Source: Guptibacillus hwajinpoensis (GTDB lineage Bacteria > Bacillota > Bacilli > Bacillales > Guptibacillaceae). From it: DNA of 64,000 nucleotides. The stretch is taken from the NCBI RefSeq assembly GCF_005144865.1, contig NZ_SWFM01000002.1, positions 248,001 through 312,000 of the forward strand, given 5' to 3'. The position numbers and the translations under genes were made by a program. Each line of letters opens with the position of its first letter. The first letter of the stretch is position 1. The notes under the pieces are model-generated. The model did not search any database. It was not told the DNA's origin and worked only from the letters and a program-made list of their open reading frames with translations. Shown piece by piece: positions 8,288-18,162 of this stretch.

Positions 8288-10129
8288 ATGATGTCGTGGA
8301 AACAGGTTCGGTTTAGTGTATTCTTTTTCATCATGTTGAATATGGTGATTGCCCCAGCTCTTGTGCATGCTTCAGCCAATGAAAAAACTAAGAGCAAATC
8401 CAAAGCAACCTCAAGTGCAACAACGCAAGCATGGGACGAGGAGGCCTACGATCGTCCAGCAGATTATTCAAGCTATATCACAGAGAAAGATGTTTTTATT
8501 ACGATGCAAGATGGTGTCGTTCTAGCTGCAGATGTTCATCGACCAGATGGACCAGGTCCATTTCCAGTCATATTAACGCAGACTCCTTACAATAAAAACC
8601 AAGATAATAAAGAAAACCACAATGACTATTTTATTAAACGAGGCTATGCCCATGTCGTCGTTGACGTGCGTGGGACAGGCTCCTCTCAAGGGGCCTGGGA
8701 TTCTTTTGGTATCGCTGAGCAGAGTGATGGAAAAGAAGTAGTTGAATGGGCGGCAAAGCAGCCGTGGAGTAATGGAAAAGTTGGACTGTACGGTTCATCT
8801 TATCGAGCAATCAACCAGCTACTCACTGCAGCTAAGCAGCCCAAAGGGTTAGAAGCCATTTTCCCAGTCGTGCCAATGGCTGACGTCTACCGTGACATTA
8901 TGATGTCGGGTGGCATGGTGAATACAGGATTTATTCCGCTCTGGTTAGGGCTGGTGACGAGTAGCGGTCTCCTTCCACCAACGTATACGATGTCAGAGCC
9001 GATTATGGCGAGTAGTGTCCTCATTAACCATGCAGGTCAAACAACAGGGTATCCAACGAGCACGCTTAGTTCAGCCATTACTGGTGGGGACTTTGCCTAT
9101 GATGGTCCAGCTGCACATTTACGCTCGCCGATTTATGTTGCTGATCAAATCCAAGTACCAACCTTTTTGACTGGTGGTCTACACGACCTATTTCAACGAG
9201 GTACGCCACTCCTTTATGAGAAACTAAAAGCGAACGGCGTAACTACGAAACTTTTAATGGGAAACTGGACGCACGGAAACTATGGAAGTGGATTGCCTGC
9301 TGATAATATTCCGACGCTAGATCAAATCGCTTTAAAATGGTTCGACACGTACTTAATGGGGATTGATGGCACAGGAATTGAGCAAATTCCTAATGTGACG
9401 CAATATGTTCTTGGTGAAGATCAGTTCCAAGTTCAGCCTAGTTGGCCACATTCAGAAGCGACGGCAGAAAGATTCTATCTTCGTTCTGGTAAGATGCTAA
9501 CAAAGGATACACCTTCATCACTTGAATCTTCTAGAACAATGGTCCAGCAGCCAGCAAACGGTATTTGTTCTGGTAGCACAAATCAATGGACAGCTGGCAT
9601 TCCAAGTGCGCTACCATGTACAAAAGACAATCGGTTAACCGAAACAACAGAACTCACCTATACCACTGCACCAATGAATAGCGACTTGCATATCTCAGGT
9701 CCAATCGCAGCGAAAGTCTATGCAAGTACAACGGCGAAAGAGTTAGTTCTTTCCGTGCGTTTGACTGATGTGGCTCCAGACGGTAGCTCCAGCGAAATAA
9801 CAGCCGGTTGGCTTGCTGCGTCACACCGAGCGGTTGATGAATCGAAAAGCCGTTTCCTAAATGAAGAAAACATCCAACCATGGCATCCTTTCACTAGAGA
9901 TGCCGTGAATAAAGTGACACCAAATGAAGTGATGGAATTAAATGTAGAAATCTTCCCTACGAATGTTGTGATTAAAGAAGGACACAAACTGCGTGTCGCA
10001 ATCGGTCCAAGTGACTTCCCACATGCAATGTCTCCAGCTCCACAACAATTGGACCAACTAGGCGGAATTGCAACAATATTAAATAGAGAAGAATATCCAT
10101 CCTCTATTGTAGTTCCAGTAGTGAAGTAG
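8288..10129 (+). CDS. Secreted CocE/NonD-type (S15) alpha/beta hydrolase
   Basis: CAGGGAGG precedes tandem ATG codons at 8288 and 8291, and a signal peptide ends near VHASA. The N-terminal half is an alpha/beta hydrolase of the X-Pro dipeptidyl-peptidase/cocaine-esterase family: MQDGVVLAADVHRP, VVDVRGTGSSQG, and the nucleophile elbow LYGSSYRA, with the likely catalytic His in NWTHGNYG. The C-terminal part has the jelly-roll features of the family (APMNSDLHISGPIAAKVYAS and the HKLRVAIGPSDFPH strand). The residue after the nucleophile loop (R-A in place of the common G-G or L-G) is unusual. Substrate is unknown; an ester or peptide hydrolase acting outside the cell is expected. Confidence 0.85.
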   Translation: MMSWKQVRFSVFFFIMLNMVIAPALVHASANEKTKSKSKATSSATTQAWDEEAYDRPADYSSYITEKDVFITMQDGVVLAADVHRPDGPGPFPVILTQTPYNKNQDNKENHNDYFIKRGYAHVVVDVRGTGSSQGAWDSFGIAEQSDGKEVVEWAAKQPWSNGKVGLYGSSYRAINQLLTAAKQPKGLEAIFPVVPMADVYRDIMMSGGMVNTGFIPLWLGLVTSSGLLPPTYTMSEPIMASSVLINHAGQTTGYPTSTLSSAITGGDFAYDGPAAHLRSPIYVADQIQVPTFLTGGLHDLFQRGTPLLYEKLKANGVTTKLLMGNWTHGNYGSGLPADNIPTLDQIALKWFDTYLMGIDGTGIEQIPNVTQYVLGEDQFQVQPSWPHSEATAERFYLRSGKMLTKDTPSSLESSRTMVQQPANGICSGSTNQWTAGIPSALPCTKDNRLTETTELTYTTAPMNSDLHISGPIAAKVYASTTAKELVLSVRLTDVAPDGSSSEITAGWLAASHRAVDESKSRFLNEENIQPWHPFTRDAVNKVTPNEVMELNVEIFPTNVVIKEGHKLRVAIGPSDFPHAMSPAPQQLDQLGGIATILNREEYPSSIVVPVVK

Positions 10130-10151
10130 ATGAGAGAAGTTGAGTTCAAGG

Positions 10152-10245
10152 GGGGTCAGGTGCGAGCCTGACCCCCCTAAAAGACAAATCACTAAAAATC
10201 ATGCGAAAAGTCCACAATAGGAGAACATTTCGCATGATTTTTCAT
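10152..10245 (+). repeat. Bipartite palindrome-terminator element, copy E3
   Basis: Palindrome at 10152-10175 with a TGCGA-type centre, then AAAAGACAAA, then long arms AAAAATCATGCGAAA (10194-10208) and TTTCGCATGATTTTT (10228-10242). Here the GTCC/GGAC core has decayed inside an enlarged loop while the outer arms pair perfectly. Confidence 0.85.
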
Positions 10246-10338
10246 TTTATTACCATATGTTTGAAACAAAAGCTCACTTTTAATCGTATTTGAGTTAAGA
10301 GCATACGAAAGTTAATAGTTTAGGAGGGTGAGACTAAG

Positions 10339-10632
10339 TTGGAACTGCTTGTAGAAATCTTCGCTTTTTTTGGTGAGATGTTTTTTGCGTTTGGTGAAGG
10401 ACCAGATGAAGAGCGAATTGAAGCAAACATAGTGGCACTTATGGCATTTAGCTGGTTTCAAGATCTTACGAAAAACCCTGAGTACAAAGAGTTAATGAAG
10501 AAGAATGATTCTGTCCGACACGTAATAGGGAAAATGCGGGTGAAGAAGATGAAGAAATCAGTGATGTATGAAGAACGGAAAGAGCGAAGGTTGATGAAGG
10601 ATTTACATAAGCAGCTTATAGGCAGCTTATAG
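10339..10632 (+). CDS. Small basic hypothetical protein, 97 aa
   Basis: I take the TTG at 10339 as start because GGAGGG (10323-10328) lies about 10 nt upstream. The protein has a hydrophobic N-terminus (ELLVEIFAFFGEMFFAFGEG), an acidic middle and a strongly basic C-terminus (KMRVKKMKKS, EERKERRLMK). I recognise no family. Its stop codon TAG is formed exactly where the adjoining repeat (CTTATAGGGGGTCA) begins, so the C-terminus may have been reset by repeat insertion. An internal ATG at 10378 is a weaker alternative. Confidence 0.6.
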   Translation: MELLVEIFAFFGEMFFAFGEGPDEERIEANIVALMAFSWFQDLTKNPEYKELMKKNDSVRHVIGKMRVKKMKKSVMYEERKERRLMKDLHKQLIGSL

Positions 10633-10643
10633 GGGGTCAAGCT

Positions 10644-10722
10644 TATAGGGGGTCAGGCGCGAGCCTTACCCCCTATAAAGACAAAAAAGCTATAAAGTCC
10701 GCAATTTGAGGACAATTTGCCT
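10644..10722 (+). repeat. Bipartite palindrome element, copy E4, with partial duplication
   Basis: TATAGGGGGT to ACCCCCTATA (10644-10677) is the palindrome, with one mismatch in the arm (CCTTACC). The segment GCTTATAGGGGGTCA is directly duplicated just upstream (from about 10625). AAAGACAAAAAA and a weak GTCC...GGAC hairpin follow, with no strong T-run. This copy looks decayed. Confidence 0.75.
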
Positions 10723-10814
10723 AACGAAGTTAAGCACAAATCTATTAACTACTTTATACTAAAACCATAGGCATTTCGTATAGAGGATGCCAAACGAGTA
10801 AGGGGAGATGTGCG

Positions 10815-12092
10815 TTGATAAAGAAGATCTTATTACACATTAAGGAGAGTATCTGGTTTATTCCTGGAACTTATTCTGTTCTATCTTTTCTACTAGCTAT
10901 AGCTGTCATACTAATTGATACGGTTTACTATGAGCAGGTTCAGCCCTTTATCCCTTCTTTTTTAACAACGACTGTTGATCTCGCCCAGACGACGCTTGCG
11001 TCTCTTTCGGCAGCGCTACTGACGATGACAACGATTACGTTCTCTACGATCATGGTTGTATTAACAACTTATTCCTCACAATTTTCACCAAGAACACTCA
11101 AGAACTTTACGACAAACCCGACTACGATGAGGGTACTAGGAATCTTCATGGGAGGCTTTGTTTATTCCATTCTATCCCTATTATTTATGAGAAAAGAATT
11201 GATCGATCATGAAGTGATTTCAGCTACAGTAGGCGTAATCACTGCATTTGTATGTCTCGCCTTTTTCGCTTTCTTTTTGCATAGAGTAGCAAGTTCCATT
11301 CAAGTAAGTAACTTAATAAAAGAATTAACAGATGAATCTCTAAATATGGTTCGAGAGGCAAAAGCTGCACTTGATGATGATCGAAATAGAGTTTTAGAAG
11401 TGAAGCCTCAATTTTCTCCAAGCTATGCATCTGTTGAAGAATTCACCGCAACAAATTATGGATATATTAAATTGATTGATTATGAGGGGCTTTTAACTTT
11501 TGCCATCAACAATGACTATATGATTGAAGTGAGTGAACCGATTGGTAGCTTTGTTACACCAGAAAGTAAAATTCTTTCCATTTATCATAAAACTGAAGAA
11601 GTTAATGTGAATATCAACCAATTCATTACAGTTGGAGATGAGCGATCCAGCGTTCAAGACATTGATTTCGGGATTCAAAAGATGGTTGAAATTGCATTAA
11701 GAGCGATTTCCCCTGGCATAAATGATCCAAATACGGCGATTAGCTGTATTGATTATTTAAGAGTGCCTTTAGTGGAAGCATTTCAACTTGGGGGAGACTT
11801 CGTTACGTATTATGAAGAGGACAAACCTCGTGTCATTGGTACGCAAAAAAATGTAGAGGAATTATTGTATTCTACTTTCTATCAGATCAGCTTCTATGGA
11901 CGAGAAGATATCTCGATTCTTCTTGCTATATTCGATACACTGATCTATATTTCTGAACATAGTAACGACGCAGTGAAGAAGGAAGTTCAAAAGATTAGCG
12001 AATACATTATGAATCGATTTGATCAAGAAGCTCTAGACGTTTTGGATCGTAAACATGTCGATGCGAAGCGCGCTAAGTTGGTAGCGATTTAA
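10815..12092 (+). CDS. DUF2254 family membrane protein
   Basis: The start is a TTG at 10815 with AAGGGGAG 8 nt upstream. The 425-residue protein has N-terminal transmembrane helices around residues 15-35 and 55-80 and two more around 105-155, then a long soluble C-terminal region. The segment SLSAALLTMTTITFSTIMVVLT followed by YSSQFSPRTL is typical of DUF2254 proteins, as is the SPGINDPNTAISCIDYL motif. Family function is not established; an ion-channel or envelope role has only been guessed. A TATACT box lies around 10755, about 60 nt upstream. Confidence 0.85.
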   Translation: MIKKILLHIKESIWFIPGTYSVLSFLLAIAVILIDTVYYEQVQPFIPSFLTTTVDLAQTTLASLSAALLTMTTITFSTIMVVLTTYSSQFSPRTLKNFTTNPTTMRVLGIFMGGFVYSILSLLFMRKELIDHEVISATVGVITAFVCLAFFAFFLHRVASSIQVSNLIKELTDESLNMVREAKAALDDDRNRVLEVKPQFSPSYASVEEFTATNYGYIKLIDYEGLLTFAINNDYMIEVSEPIGSFVTPESKILSIYHKTEEVNVNINQFITVGDERSSVQDIDFGIQKMVEIALRAISPGINDPNTAISCIDYLRVPLVEAFQLGGDFVTYYEEDKPRVIGTQKNVEELLYSTFYQISFYGREDISILLAIFDTLIYISEHSNDAVKKEVQKISEYIMNRFDQEALDVLDRKHVDAKRAKLVAI

Positions 12093-12099
12093 AGCACTG

Positions 12100-12123
12100 G
12101 GGGTCAGACCCCTGTCTGACCCC
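12100..12123. repeat. Simple GGGGTCAGAC palindrome, copy S2
   Basis: GGGGTCAGAC and GTCTGACCCC flank CCCT, with no second hairpin. It sits in the 55-nt gap between the DUF2254 gene and the next start codon. Confidence 0.88.
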
Positions 12124-12147
12124 TCCATTAAGAAAGGAGCAATACAT

Positions 12148-12549
12148 ATGAAATTCTACGTCGCTTCTGGCTTTCAAAACAAAGCCAAAGTGCAACAGTT
12201 CAGCGAGCAATTAAAGCAAGAGGGATTTACTCAAACCTATGATTGGACAAAGAACGTAAGAGCATCAACAGAAGAGGAGCTTGAGATTATTGGAGAAGAT
12301 GAACTGAAAGCTGTAAGAAACGCTGACTTTTTGGTGGTTATTCTCCCAGGTGGAAAGGGGACTCATATCGAAATGGGGATTGCACTCGGTCTTTCTATTC
12401 CGGTTTATCTTTATTCTAAGGAATTTCCTGAGCCAACAGAGTCGACCACCTTCTACTACACAAGTGGTGTTACCCGCTGTTCCGGTAGCCTTTCGGATCT
12501 TCTCGCTCTTATAAACAAAAAGGACAAAAGCCATGTCCGTTTACAATAA
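12148..12549 (+). CDS. Nucleoside 2-deoxyribosyltransferase-like protein
   Basis: The 133-residue product begins MKFYVASGF and contains ADFLVVILPGGKGTHIEMGIALG, the glycosidic-bond pocket pattern (P.G.GT..E.G.A...) of the nucleoside 2-deoxyribosyltransferase superfamily; the Glu of HIEMG is the likely catalytic residue. AAAGGAGC precedes the ATG. Its last 17 nt overlap the start of the downstream MazG-like gene, which indicates translational coupling. A role in nucleotide salvage or clean-up is inferred; the substrate is not evident. Confidence 0.78.
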   Translation: MKFYVASGFQNKAKVQQFSEQLKQEGFTQTYDWTKNVRASTEEELEIIGEDELKAVRNADFLVVILPGGKGTHIEMGIALGLSIPVYLYSKEFPEPTESTTFYYTSGVTRCSGSLSDLLALINKKDKSHVRLQ

Positions 12550-12856
12550 GCTCGTACGTGATCGGATACCTGAGATCATTTCGAACACAGGGAAAACCTA
12601 TGAAACAAGGATTCTAACAGACGATGAGTACAGATCAGCACTGAGAAAGAAATTGCTAGAAGAAACAAATGAATTTCTCGAATCTGAGTCGGATGAAGAA
12701 GCTATAACCGAGCTTGCAGATGTACTTGAGGTCATTCACATGCTAACTAAGAGTCATGGAACTTCCATAGAAGAAGTAGAGAATGTTAGGAAAAGAAAGG
12801 CAGACGAGCGAGGGTCATTTAACGGTAAAATTTATCTTCTCTCTGTTGAAGACTAG
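12533..12856 (+). CDS. MazG/HisE-like nucleotide pyrophosphohydrolase
   Basis: This 107-residue protein starts VYNKLVRDRIPEII, has EETNEF in helix 2 and ELADVLEVIHML in helix 3, giving the E..E and E..D metal-binding pattern of all-alpha NTP pyrophosphohydrolases (phosphoribosyl-ATP pyrophosphohydrolase-like). It is expected to hydrolyse a (d)NTP or related compound to the monophosphate plus pyrophosphate. It overlaps the preceding deoxyribosyltransferase-like gene by 17 nt, so the two products probably act on the same nucleotide pool. Confidence 0.85.
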   Translation: MSVYNKLVRDRIPEIISNTGKTYETRILTDDEYRSALRKKLLEETNEFLESESDEEAITELADVLEVIHMLTKSHGTSIEEVENVRKRKADERGSFNGKIYLLSVED

Positions 12857-12974
12857 TTTTTTGAAAAATAGTAAACAAGGACTTTGGAACTAAGTCTTTG
12901 CAACTGACAATGCATTTTTCTATTCGTTTTGAGACAAAAGTCATCCCCCTATCTGTGATAAAAGTCGATTGAGA

Positions 12975-14584
<1,610 letters not shown>

Positions 14585-14604
14585 GGAAGTGCAGTTAAGT
14601 GAGA

Positions 14605-14678
14605 GGGGTCAGGCTCGGGCCTGACCCCACTAAAAGACAAAACTACCAAAAGTGTCCGCCTCTGGCGGACACTTTTTT
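14605..14678 (+). repeat. Bipartite palindrome-terminator element, copy E5
   Basis: Palindrome GGGGTCAGGC-TCGG-GCCTGACCCC (14605-14628), AAAAGACAAAA, then AAAAGTGTCCGCC-TCT-GGCGGACACTTTT (14648-14676) with a T-run. It terminates the amylase gene. Confidence 0.92.
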
Positions 14679-14744
14679 CACTTAATAAGGAGCCTTCATA
14701 CTGATTAAAGCCTTACGCACCAACGGTTTGACGCTATAAATGAA

Positions 14745-14805
14745 GTAAGGGGGTCAGGCTCGCACCTGACCCCCTTACTCCCCCTTACTCCCCCTTACTC
14801 CCCCT
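14745..14805. repeat. Simple palindrome S3 with a decamer tandem repeat
   Basis: GTAAGGGGGTCAGG and CCTGACCCCCTTAC form 14-bp arms (14745-14778). The right end TTACTCCCCC is then repeated about three times up to the gvpU stop codon. On the minus strand the array reads GGGGGAGTAA. It lies between the convergent amylase and gvp transcripts. Confidence 0.85.
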
Positions 14806-15196
14806 ATTTCGCATCAGATATCTTCCCAAGAAAGAACCCATCCACCTCACTGATCTTACCTCTCCAAAGAATTTTTCCCTTTGAAGGAGTGGGCTTACTA
14901 TCACCTAAGTAAACCTTTGTGTTTTTTAAATGGATATAGTTCGTCTCGGCTCCATTGTTGTCTTCCAGTGCTTGGCCTGCATTTGCAAATTCTTCACTTA
15001 GCTTTTCTGCAACGTCGTTTCCATCTCCAATGGAGTCGCTTAGCGTATCAAAGTATTCCTTTGCAGAGACGGTTGTTCCTGTAACAATCGCCCCGTTGAT
15101 ATTTAATGTGATATCAAGGGAAAAGTCGTGTTTATTAGATGCTTGTGTGAAGAATTCGAGTATATTGTCTTTATTGTTGTTTGATTCAAAGCTCAT
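14804..15196 (-). CDS. gvpU: Gas vesicle accessory protein GvpU
   Basis: This is the last gene of the minus-strand gas vesicle operon, in the same place as gvpU in Bacillus megaterium. The 130-residue product has the N-terminal DFSLDITLNINGAIVTGTTVSA and the C-terminal ILWRGKISEVDGFFLG characteristic of GvpU. AGGAGAAG precedes the ATG. GvpU has been linked to gas vesicle clustering in the B. megaterium system; here that is by family only. The stop codon lies at the edge of a TTACTCCCCC tandem array. Confidence 0.85.
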   Translation of the reverse strand: MSFESNNNKDNILEFFTQASNKHDFSLDITLNINGAIVTGTTVSAKEYFDTLSDSIGDGNDVAEKLSEEFANAGQALEDNNGAETNYIHLKNTKVYLGDSKPTPSKGKILWRGKISEVDGFFLGKISDAK

Positions 15197-15224
15197 TTTC
15201 TACTTCTCCTTTCTAACAATCTAC

Positions 15225-16172
15225 TTAAGAAGATGTATCATCGTTGCTGGATAGTGTTGTTACTTTTTCTTTTTCGTCATCAGAGTTTTCTGTTTCATCA
15301 TCTGAATTGCTGTTTTTCTTAGAAGCATTTTTGCGCGTTGAACGACGCTTTTTCTTGTTTGTATTCTTTTGCTCGCCTTCTTCATCGTCATCTTCGTTCT
15401 CATCATTATCATCGCTATCCTGGTAATCTTTCAATTCACTGTCTTGCTCGTTTTCTTCATCGTCTTCTTCATCGTCTTCCTCAGAATCAGCATCTTCCTG
15501 ATTCTCTTCATTCTTTGGGTCTGTTGATTTCGAACTTTGCTGTTTCTTCTTTGAAGAAGGAGCCTGTTCGTTCTCATCGTCTTCCTCGTCGTTTTCTTCA
15601 CTTACATTTCTCGTCGATTTTTTCGTCTGTTTTTTACCTCGCTTGGAAGCAGGTTGATCATCCTCATCCTCTTCATCCGCTTCAATTGCTCGCGTCAGGC
15701 GATCAAGTTTATCTTCAATTTGCTTAAGACGGTTTTGTAAGTCTTCATTCTCCTGTTTAAGAGAATCGTAGTCTTGCTGTTGATCGTCAACTGAATCTAG
15801 AACACTAGTCTCCGAGCTTGCAGCTGTCTCAGCTTCCACTTCATTCTCTTCTTCAGAATACTGCTGCTTGTCCCTTTTAAAAAGGTTCGTCGTTGACGTT
15901 TTGATTGAATCAGCTGCTTTTCTTGATCGTTCCTTCGTTGCATTTCCAAAATCTTTTCCTTTGTTTTTAAGCTTCTCCTGATCGATTTTGGAGAAAAGCT
16001 TTTTCCCGTTCTCAGGAGTTGCAAGGTAACCAACTGTGGCCCCAAGAATACTTCCTGTAACGGTCCTCGTTAACGGCCTGTTAAAACTAGATTTGTTCTG
16101 ACCATTGTTTTCGTTCGTCGATCTCTTTCCCTCTGATTGATTCTCTACAGTCGTCGTGTTTTGCTCTGTCAT
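15225..16172 (-). CDS. gvpT: Gas vesicle protein GvpT, highly acidic coiled-coil type
   Basis: I start at the ATG at 16172 (MTEQNTTTVENQ) because GGAGGG lies 8 nt upstream; a TTG 15 nt further out is unlikely. Residues about 30-60 (RTVTGSILGATVGYLATPENGKK) resemble the YtxH-like hydrophobic segment shared with GvpP. A coiled coil (YDSLKQENEDLQNRLKQIE) follows, then a very long low-complexity tail of Asp/Glu clusters alternating with basic KKKRR patches. The position between gvpJ and gvpU supports gvpT. Length and charge of the tail are lineage-specific; function is not known in detail. Confidence 0.75.
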   Translation of the reverse strand: MTEQNTTTVENQSEGKRSTNENNGQNKSSFNRPLTRTVTGSILGATVGYLATPENGKKLFSKIDQEKLKNKGKDFGNATKERSRKAADSIKTSTTNLFKRDKQQYSEEENEVEAETAASSETSVLDSVDDQQQDYDSLKQENEDLQNRLKQIEDKLDRLTRAIEADEEDEDDQPASKRGKKQTKKSTRNVSEENDEEDDENEQAPSSKKKQQSSKSTDPKNEENQEDADSEEDDEEDDEENEQDSELKDYQDSDDNDENEDDDEEGEQKNTNKKKRRSTRKNASKKNSNSDDETENSDDEKEKVTTLSSNDDTSS

Positions 16173-16190
16173 TTTAAATCCCTCCAATTA

Positions 16191-16517
16191 TTATTTTTCT
16201 GCCATATTAAGGCAGTTGTTCTCTAAACTTTTCTCAAGTGAATTCAGTCGTTCCTGTAATTTCTTGTTTTCTTGTTCAAGCGCTGCTGTTTTGTTATCTG
16301 CAGCTTTCGAGCTAAGGTAAGGGTCATTTTCCCACCAGTCCATCCCGATTTCTTTCGCTTTGTCGACGGAAGCGACAATCAGGCGGATTTTGATGGTGAG
16401 AAGTTCAACGTCCGCTATGCCAACTGTAATATCACCAGCGATGACGACGCCTTTATCTAGAACTTTTTCTAAAACATCAACAATAGTATTTGATTGACCC
16501 TGATGTTCAACAGCCAT
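16191..16517 (-). CDS. gvpJ: Minor gas vesicle structural protein GvpJ
   Basis: The N-terminal 70 residues share the GvpA fold: IVDVLEKVLDKGVVIAGDITVGIADVELLTIKIRLIVASVDKAKEIGMDWW. A short coiled-coil tail (LEQENKKLQERLNSLEKSLE) follows. GAGGAGGCG lies before the ATG. In known clusters GvpJ contributes to the cone tips or nucleation of the vesicle. It sits between gvpK and gvpT, as in B. megaterium. Confidence 0.9.
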   Translation of the reverse strand: MAVEHQGQSNTIVDVLEKVLDKGVVIAGDITVGIADVELLTIKIRLIVASVDKAKEIGMDWWENDPYLSSKAADNKTAALEQENKKLQERLNSLEKSLENNCLNMAEK

Positions 16518-16544
16518 CTAAACGCCTCCTCTGGCTCGGCCGAA

Positions 16545-16829
16545 TTAAAGTAAGCTTCCGAGTGGTCCAAGATCAATATTTAAATCCTCGGCATCCAGTC
16601 CAAATACATCTTTTAATTCTTCCATTTTTTCTTCTAAATTCATTAAAGCGACACCCAGGTTCTCAACCTGATCGTCTGTTAACGTGCCACCTTCAACGCG
16701 TCTCATCGCGTGTCGCTCGACAATTTGTCTTAAAAGTTCTACCACCGTTAAGACAAGCTGTGCTAATCCTTGTTCTGCCTTGTCAGGGTCGAAATTAATT
16801 CGACCACTTGTCTGGTTGGCCTGTTGCAT
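16545..16829 (-). CDS. gvpK: Gas vesicle protein GvpK
   Basis: The 94-residue product carries the GvpK signature INFDPDKAEQGLAQLVLTVVELLRQIVERHAMRRVEGGTL and the following VENLGVALMNLEEKM. GvpK is an essential assembly factor in characterised systems. Its start overlaps the end of gvpS by 35 nt, so the two are probably translationally coupled. Confidence 0.93.
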   Translation of the reverse strand: MQQANQTSGRINFDPDKAEQGLAQLVLTVVELLRQIVERHAMRRVEGGTLTDDQVENLGVALMNLEEKMEELKDVFGLDAEDLNIDLGPLGSLL

Positions 16830-17070
16830 CGATTAATGCCTCCCTTTCTTTATCAAATTGATTGGAATGGATCGTATTTCGAGTACCTTGCTTATGTTGG
16901 ACAAGGGTTTCGACAGACGAAATCAAAACACGTAAATCCAAATAGACGAGATCAACGTCTGCGATGGAGATAATTAAATCTGCTTTAATCGCTACACCTT
17001 TATCAAGAATGACATCCAATATATCGATAAGGGCGATATCTTTGTTTTCGATTGACTCTCTAACTGTCAT
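16795..17070 (-). CDS. gvpS: Minor gas vesicle structural protein GvpS (GvpA-like)
   Basis: I place the start at the ATG at 17070 (MTVRESIENKDIALID), which aligns with GvpS and GvpA N-termini; the frame is open 9 nt further to a TTG. The protein has the GvpA-family core DILDVILDKGVAIKADLIISIADVDLVYLDLRVLISSVETL. It overlaps gvpK by 35 nt at its 3' end. Its role is a minor shell or nucleation component, by family. Confidence 0.9.
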   Translation of the reverse strand: MTVRESIENKDIALIDILDVILDKGVAIKADLIISIADVDLVYLDLRVLISSVETLVQHKQGTRNTIHSNQFDKEREALIDATGQPDKWSN

Positions 17071-17087
17071 GGACCTCAATCCTCGCT

Positions 17088-17897
17088 TTATGAAGTAAAA
17101 CTAGAAAAATGGTAGGGTGGCCATGGACCTGATACTTCAAAATCCCATCCGTTTACCCCGTAAGTTTCTTCATCGAGCTTTATTTCTTCAATAAACTCTT
17201 CAACATTGGCGGAAGGGAGGAGGAAAACGCTGTTCCATGCCATTTTTTCTTTTCGTCCCGTAACGTCCTTGCTCCAATTTTTCTTAATGCTTCCAAACAG
17301 AGAAATCTTTTGTAACTTTTCATGGATCTCTTCACAAAAGAGGTTTTTCTCATTTTCTAACTCTTGATTGATGAGCTCATCTATTTTCTTTTTCTCAAAA
17401 AATTGTCTCCCGGGCGATAGTTGACTAATTTCCTGCCTCTTTGCTTCAATCGAAGTATTGCTTTCACTCACTTGCTTCTTAAGCTCTTCATCATTGCAGT
17501 AGATTTTGAGATTCCATTCTTCATTGCCCTCTAACAACTTAAACGTTTCACTAAGCTTTTCATTATTGCTCTCAACTGTCTGCATCAAGCTATCCGGGTT
17601 TTTATATAACGTGCAGAACTTTAACGGCACGATCGTATACTGTTGTGCTAGCTGCTGGACCGTTTCGTGATGATGAAATGCTTTTTCCTGAAGCCATTCC
17701 ATATCGTTGTTGATTTTGTTGCTAATCGTTTCTTCTGAATACTGATCAGCTTCTAGTTCGCAAACAAAGGCTGTGACTTCATTTATTGATAATGGATAAA
17801 TGATGCCCTCACCATCGAACCCCTTGATAGAAGGAAGGGGAGTAGTAGTAGCCTCATGACTAGGAACCAAACCGTATAAATAGAGGAGATTACTCAT
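17088..17897 (-). CDS. gvpL: Gas vesicle protein GvpL (GvpL/F family)
   Basis: The 269-residue protein begins with YLYGLVP, has the FHHHETVQQLAQQYTIVPLKFCTLY segment and the terminal GWDFEVSGPWPPYHF, all diagnostic of the GvpL/GvpF family. A central charged helical region links the two halves. It lies just downstream of gvpG. GvpL/F proteins act as accessory assembly proteins that bind GvpA-type subunits. Confidence 0.92.
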   Translation of the reverse strand: MSNLLYLYGLVPSHEATTTPLPSIKGFDGEGIIYPLSINEVTAFVCELEADQYSEETISNKINNDMEWLQEKAFHHHETVQQLAQQYTIVPLKFCTLYKNPDSLMQTVESNNEKLSETFKLLEGNEEWNLKIYCNDEELKKQVSESNTSIEAKRQEISQLSPGRQFFEKKKIDELINQELENEKNLFCEEIHEKLQKISLFGSIKKNWSKDVTGRKEKMAWNSVFLLPSANVEEFIEEIKLDEETYGVNGWDFEVSGPWPPYHFSSFTS

Positions 17898-17907
17898 GTG
17901 TTCACCT

Positions 17908-18162
17908 TCAATCCTTTTTCGTTAATTCTTCCCATTGTTCTAGCTCGCGCTGTTTCGCGATTTCATAACGGATCAGCAATTCTTCTTCTTTTTCTGTGTA
18001 CGCTTCTTCAGGGATTTCGCCAAGCTCATACATCATTTGAAGCTGAATTAATTTTTGTTGAATTGTGGGAAGGTCGAACAATTCTTTATCTGCTTCTTCT
18101 TTGATTTTCTCACCGACTTTTATGACTAAATCAAAAGGCGCGGTAACCAGTTTGTGAATCAT
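17908..18162 (-). CDS. gvpG: Gas vesicle protein GvpG
   Basis: An 84-residue, largely helical protein opens with MIHKLVTAPFDLVIKVGEKIKEEAD and carries the LQMMYELGEIPEEAYTEKEEELL segment of GvpG. The start codon overlaps the gvpF stop in a TAATG arrangement, and gvpL follows 10 nt downstream. GvpG is an accessory assembly protein. Confidence 0.92.
   Translation of the reverse strand: MIHKLVTAPFDLVIKVGEKIKEEADKELFDLPTIQQKLIQLQMMYELGEIPEEAYTEKEEELLIRYEIAKQRELEQWEELTKKD

Noticed and set aside
12857-12960. AAGGACTTTGG/AAGTCTTT as a terminator after the MazG-like gene
   Set aside because: The stem is short, mismatched and lacks a T-run.
14881-15727. Several plus-strand frames opposite gvpT and gvpU
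   Set aside because: They are antisense shadows of the acidic, low-complexity gvpT gene, rich in Ser/Phe/His, and lack ribosome binding sites.
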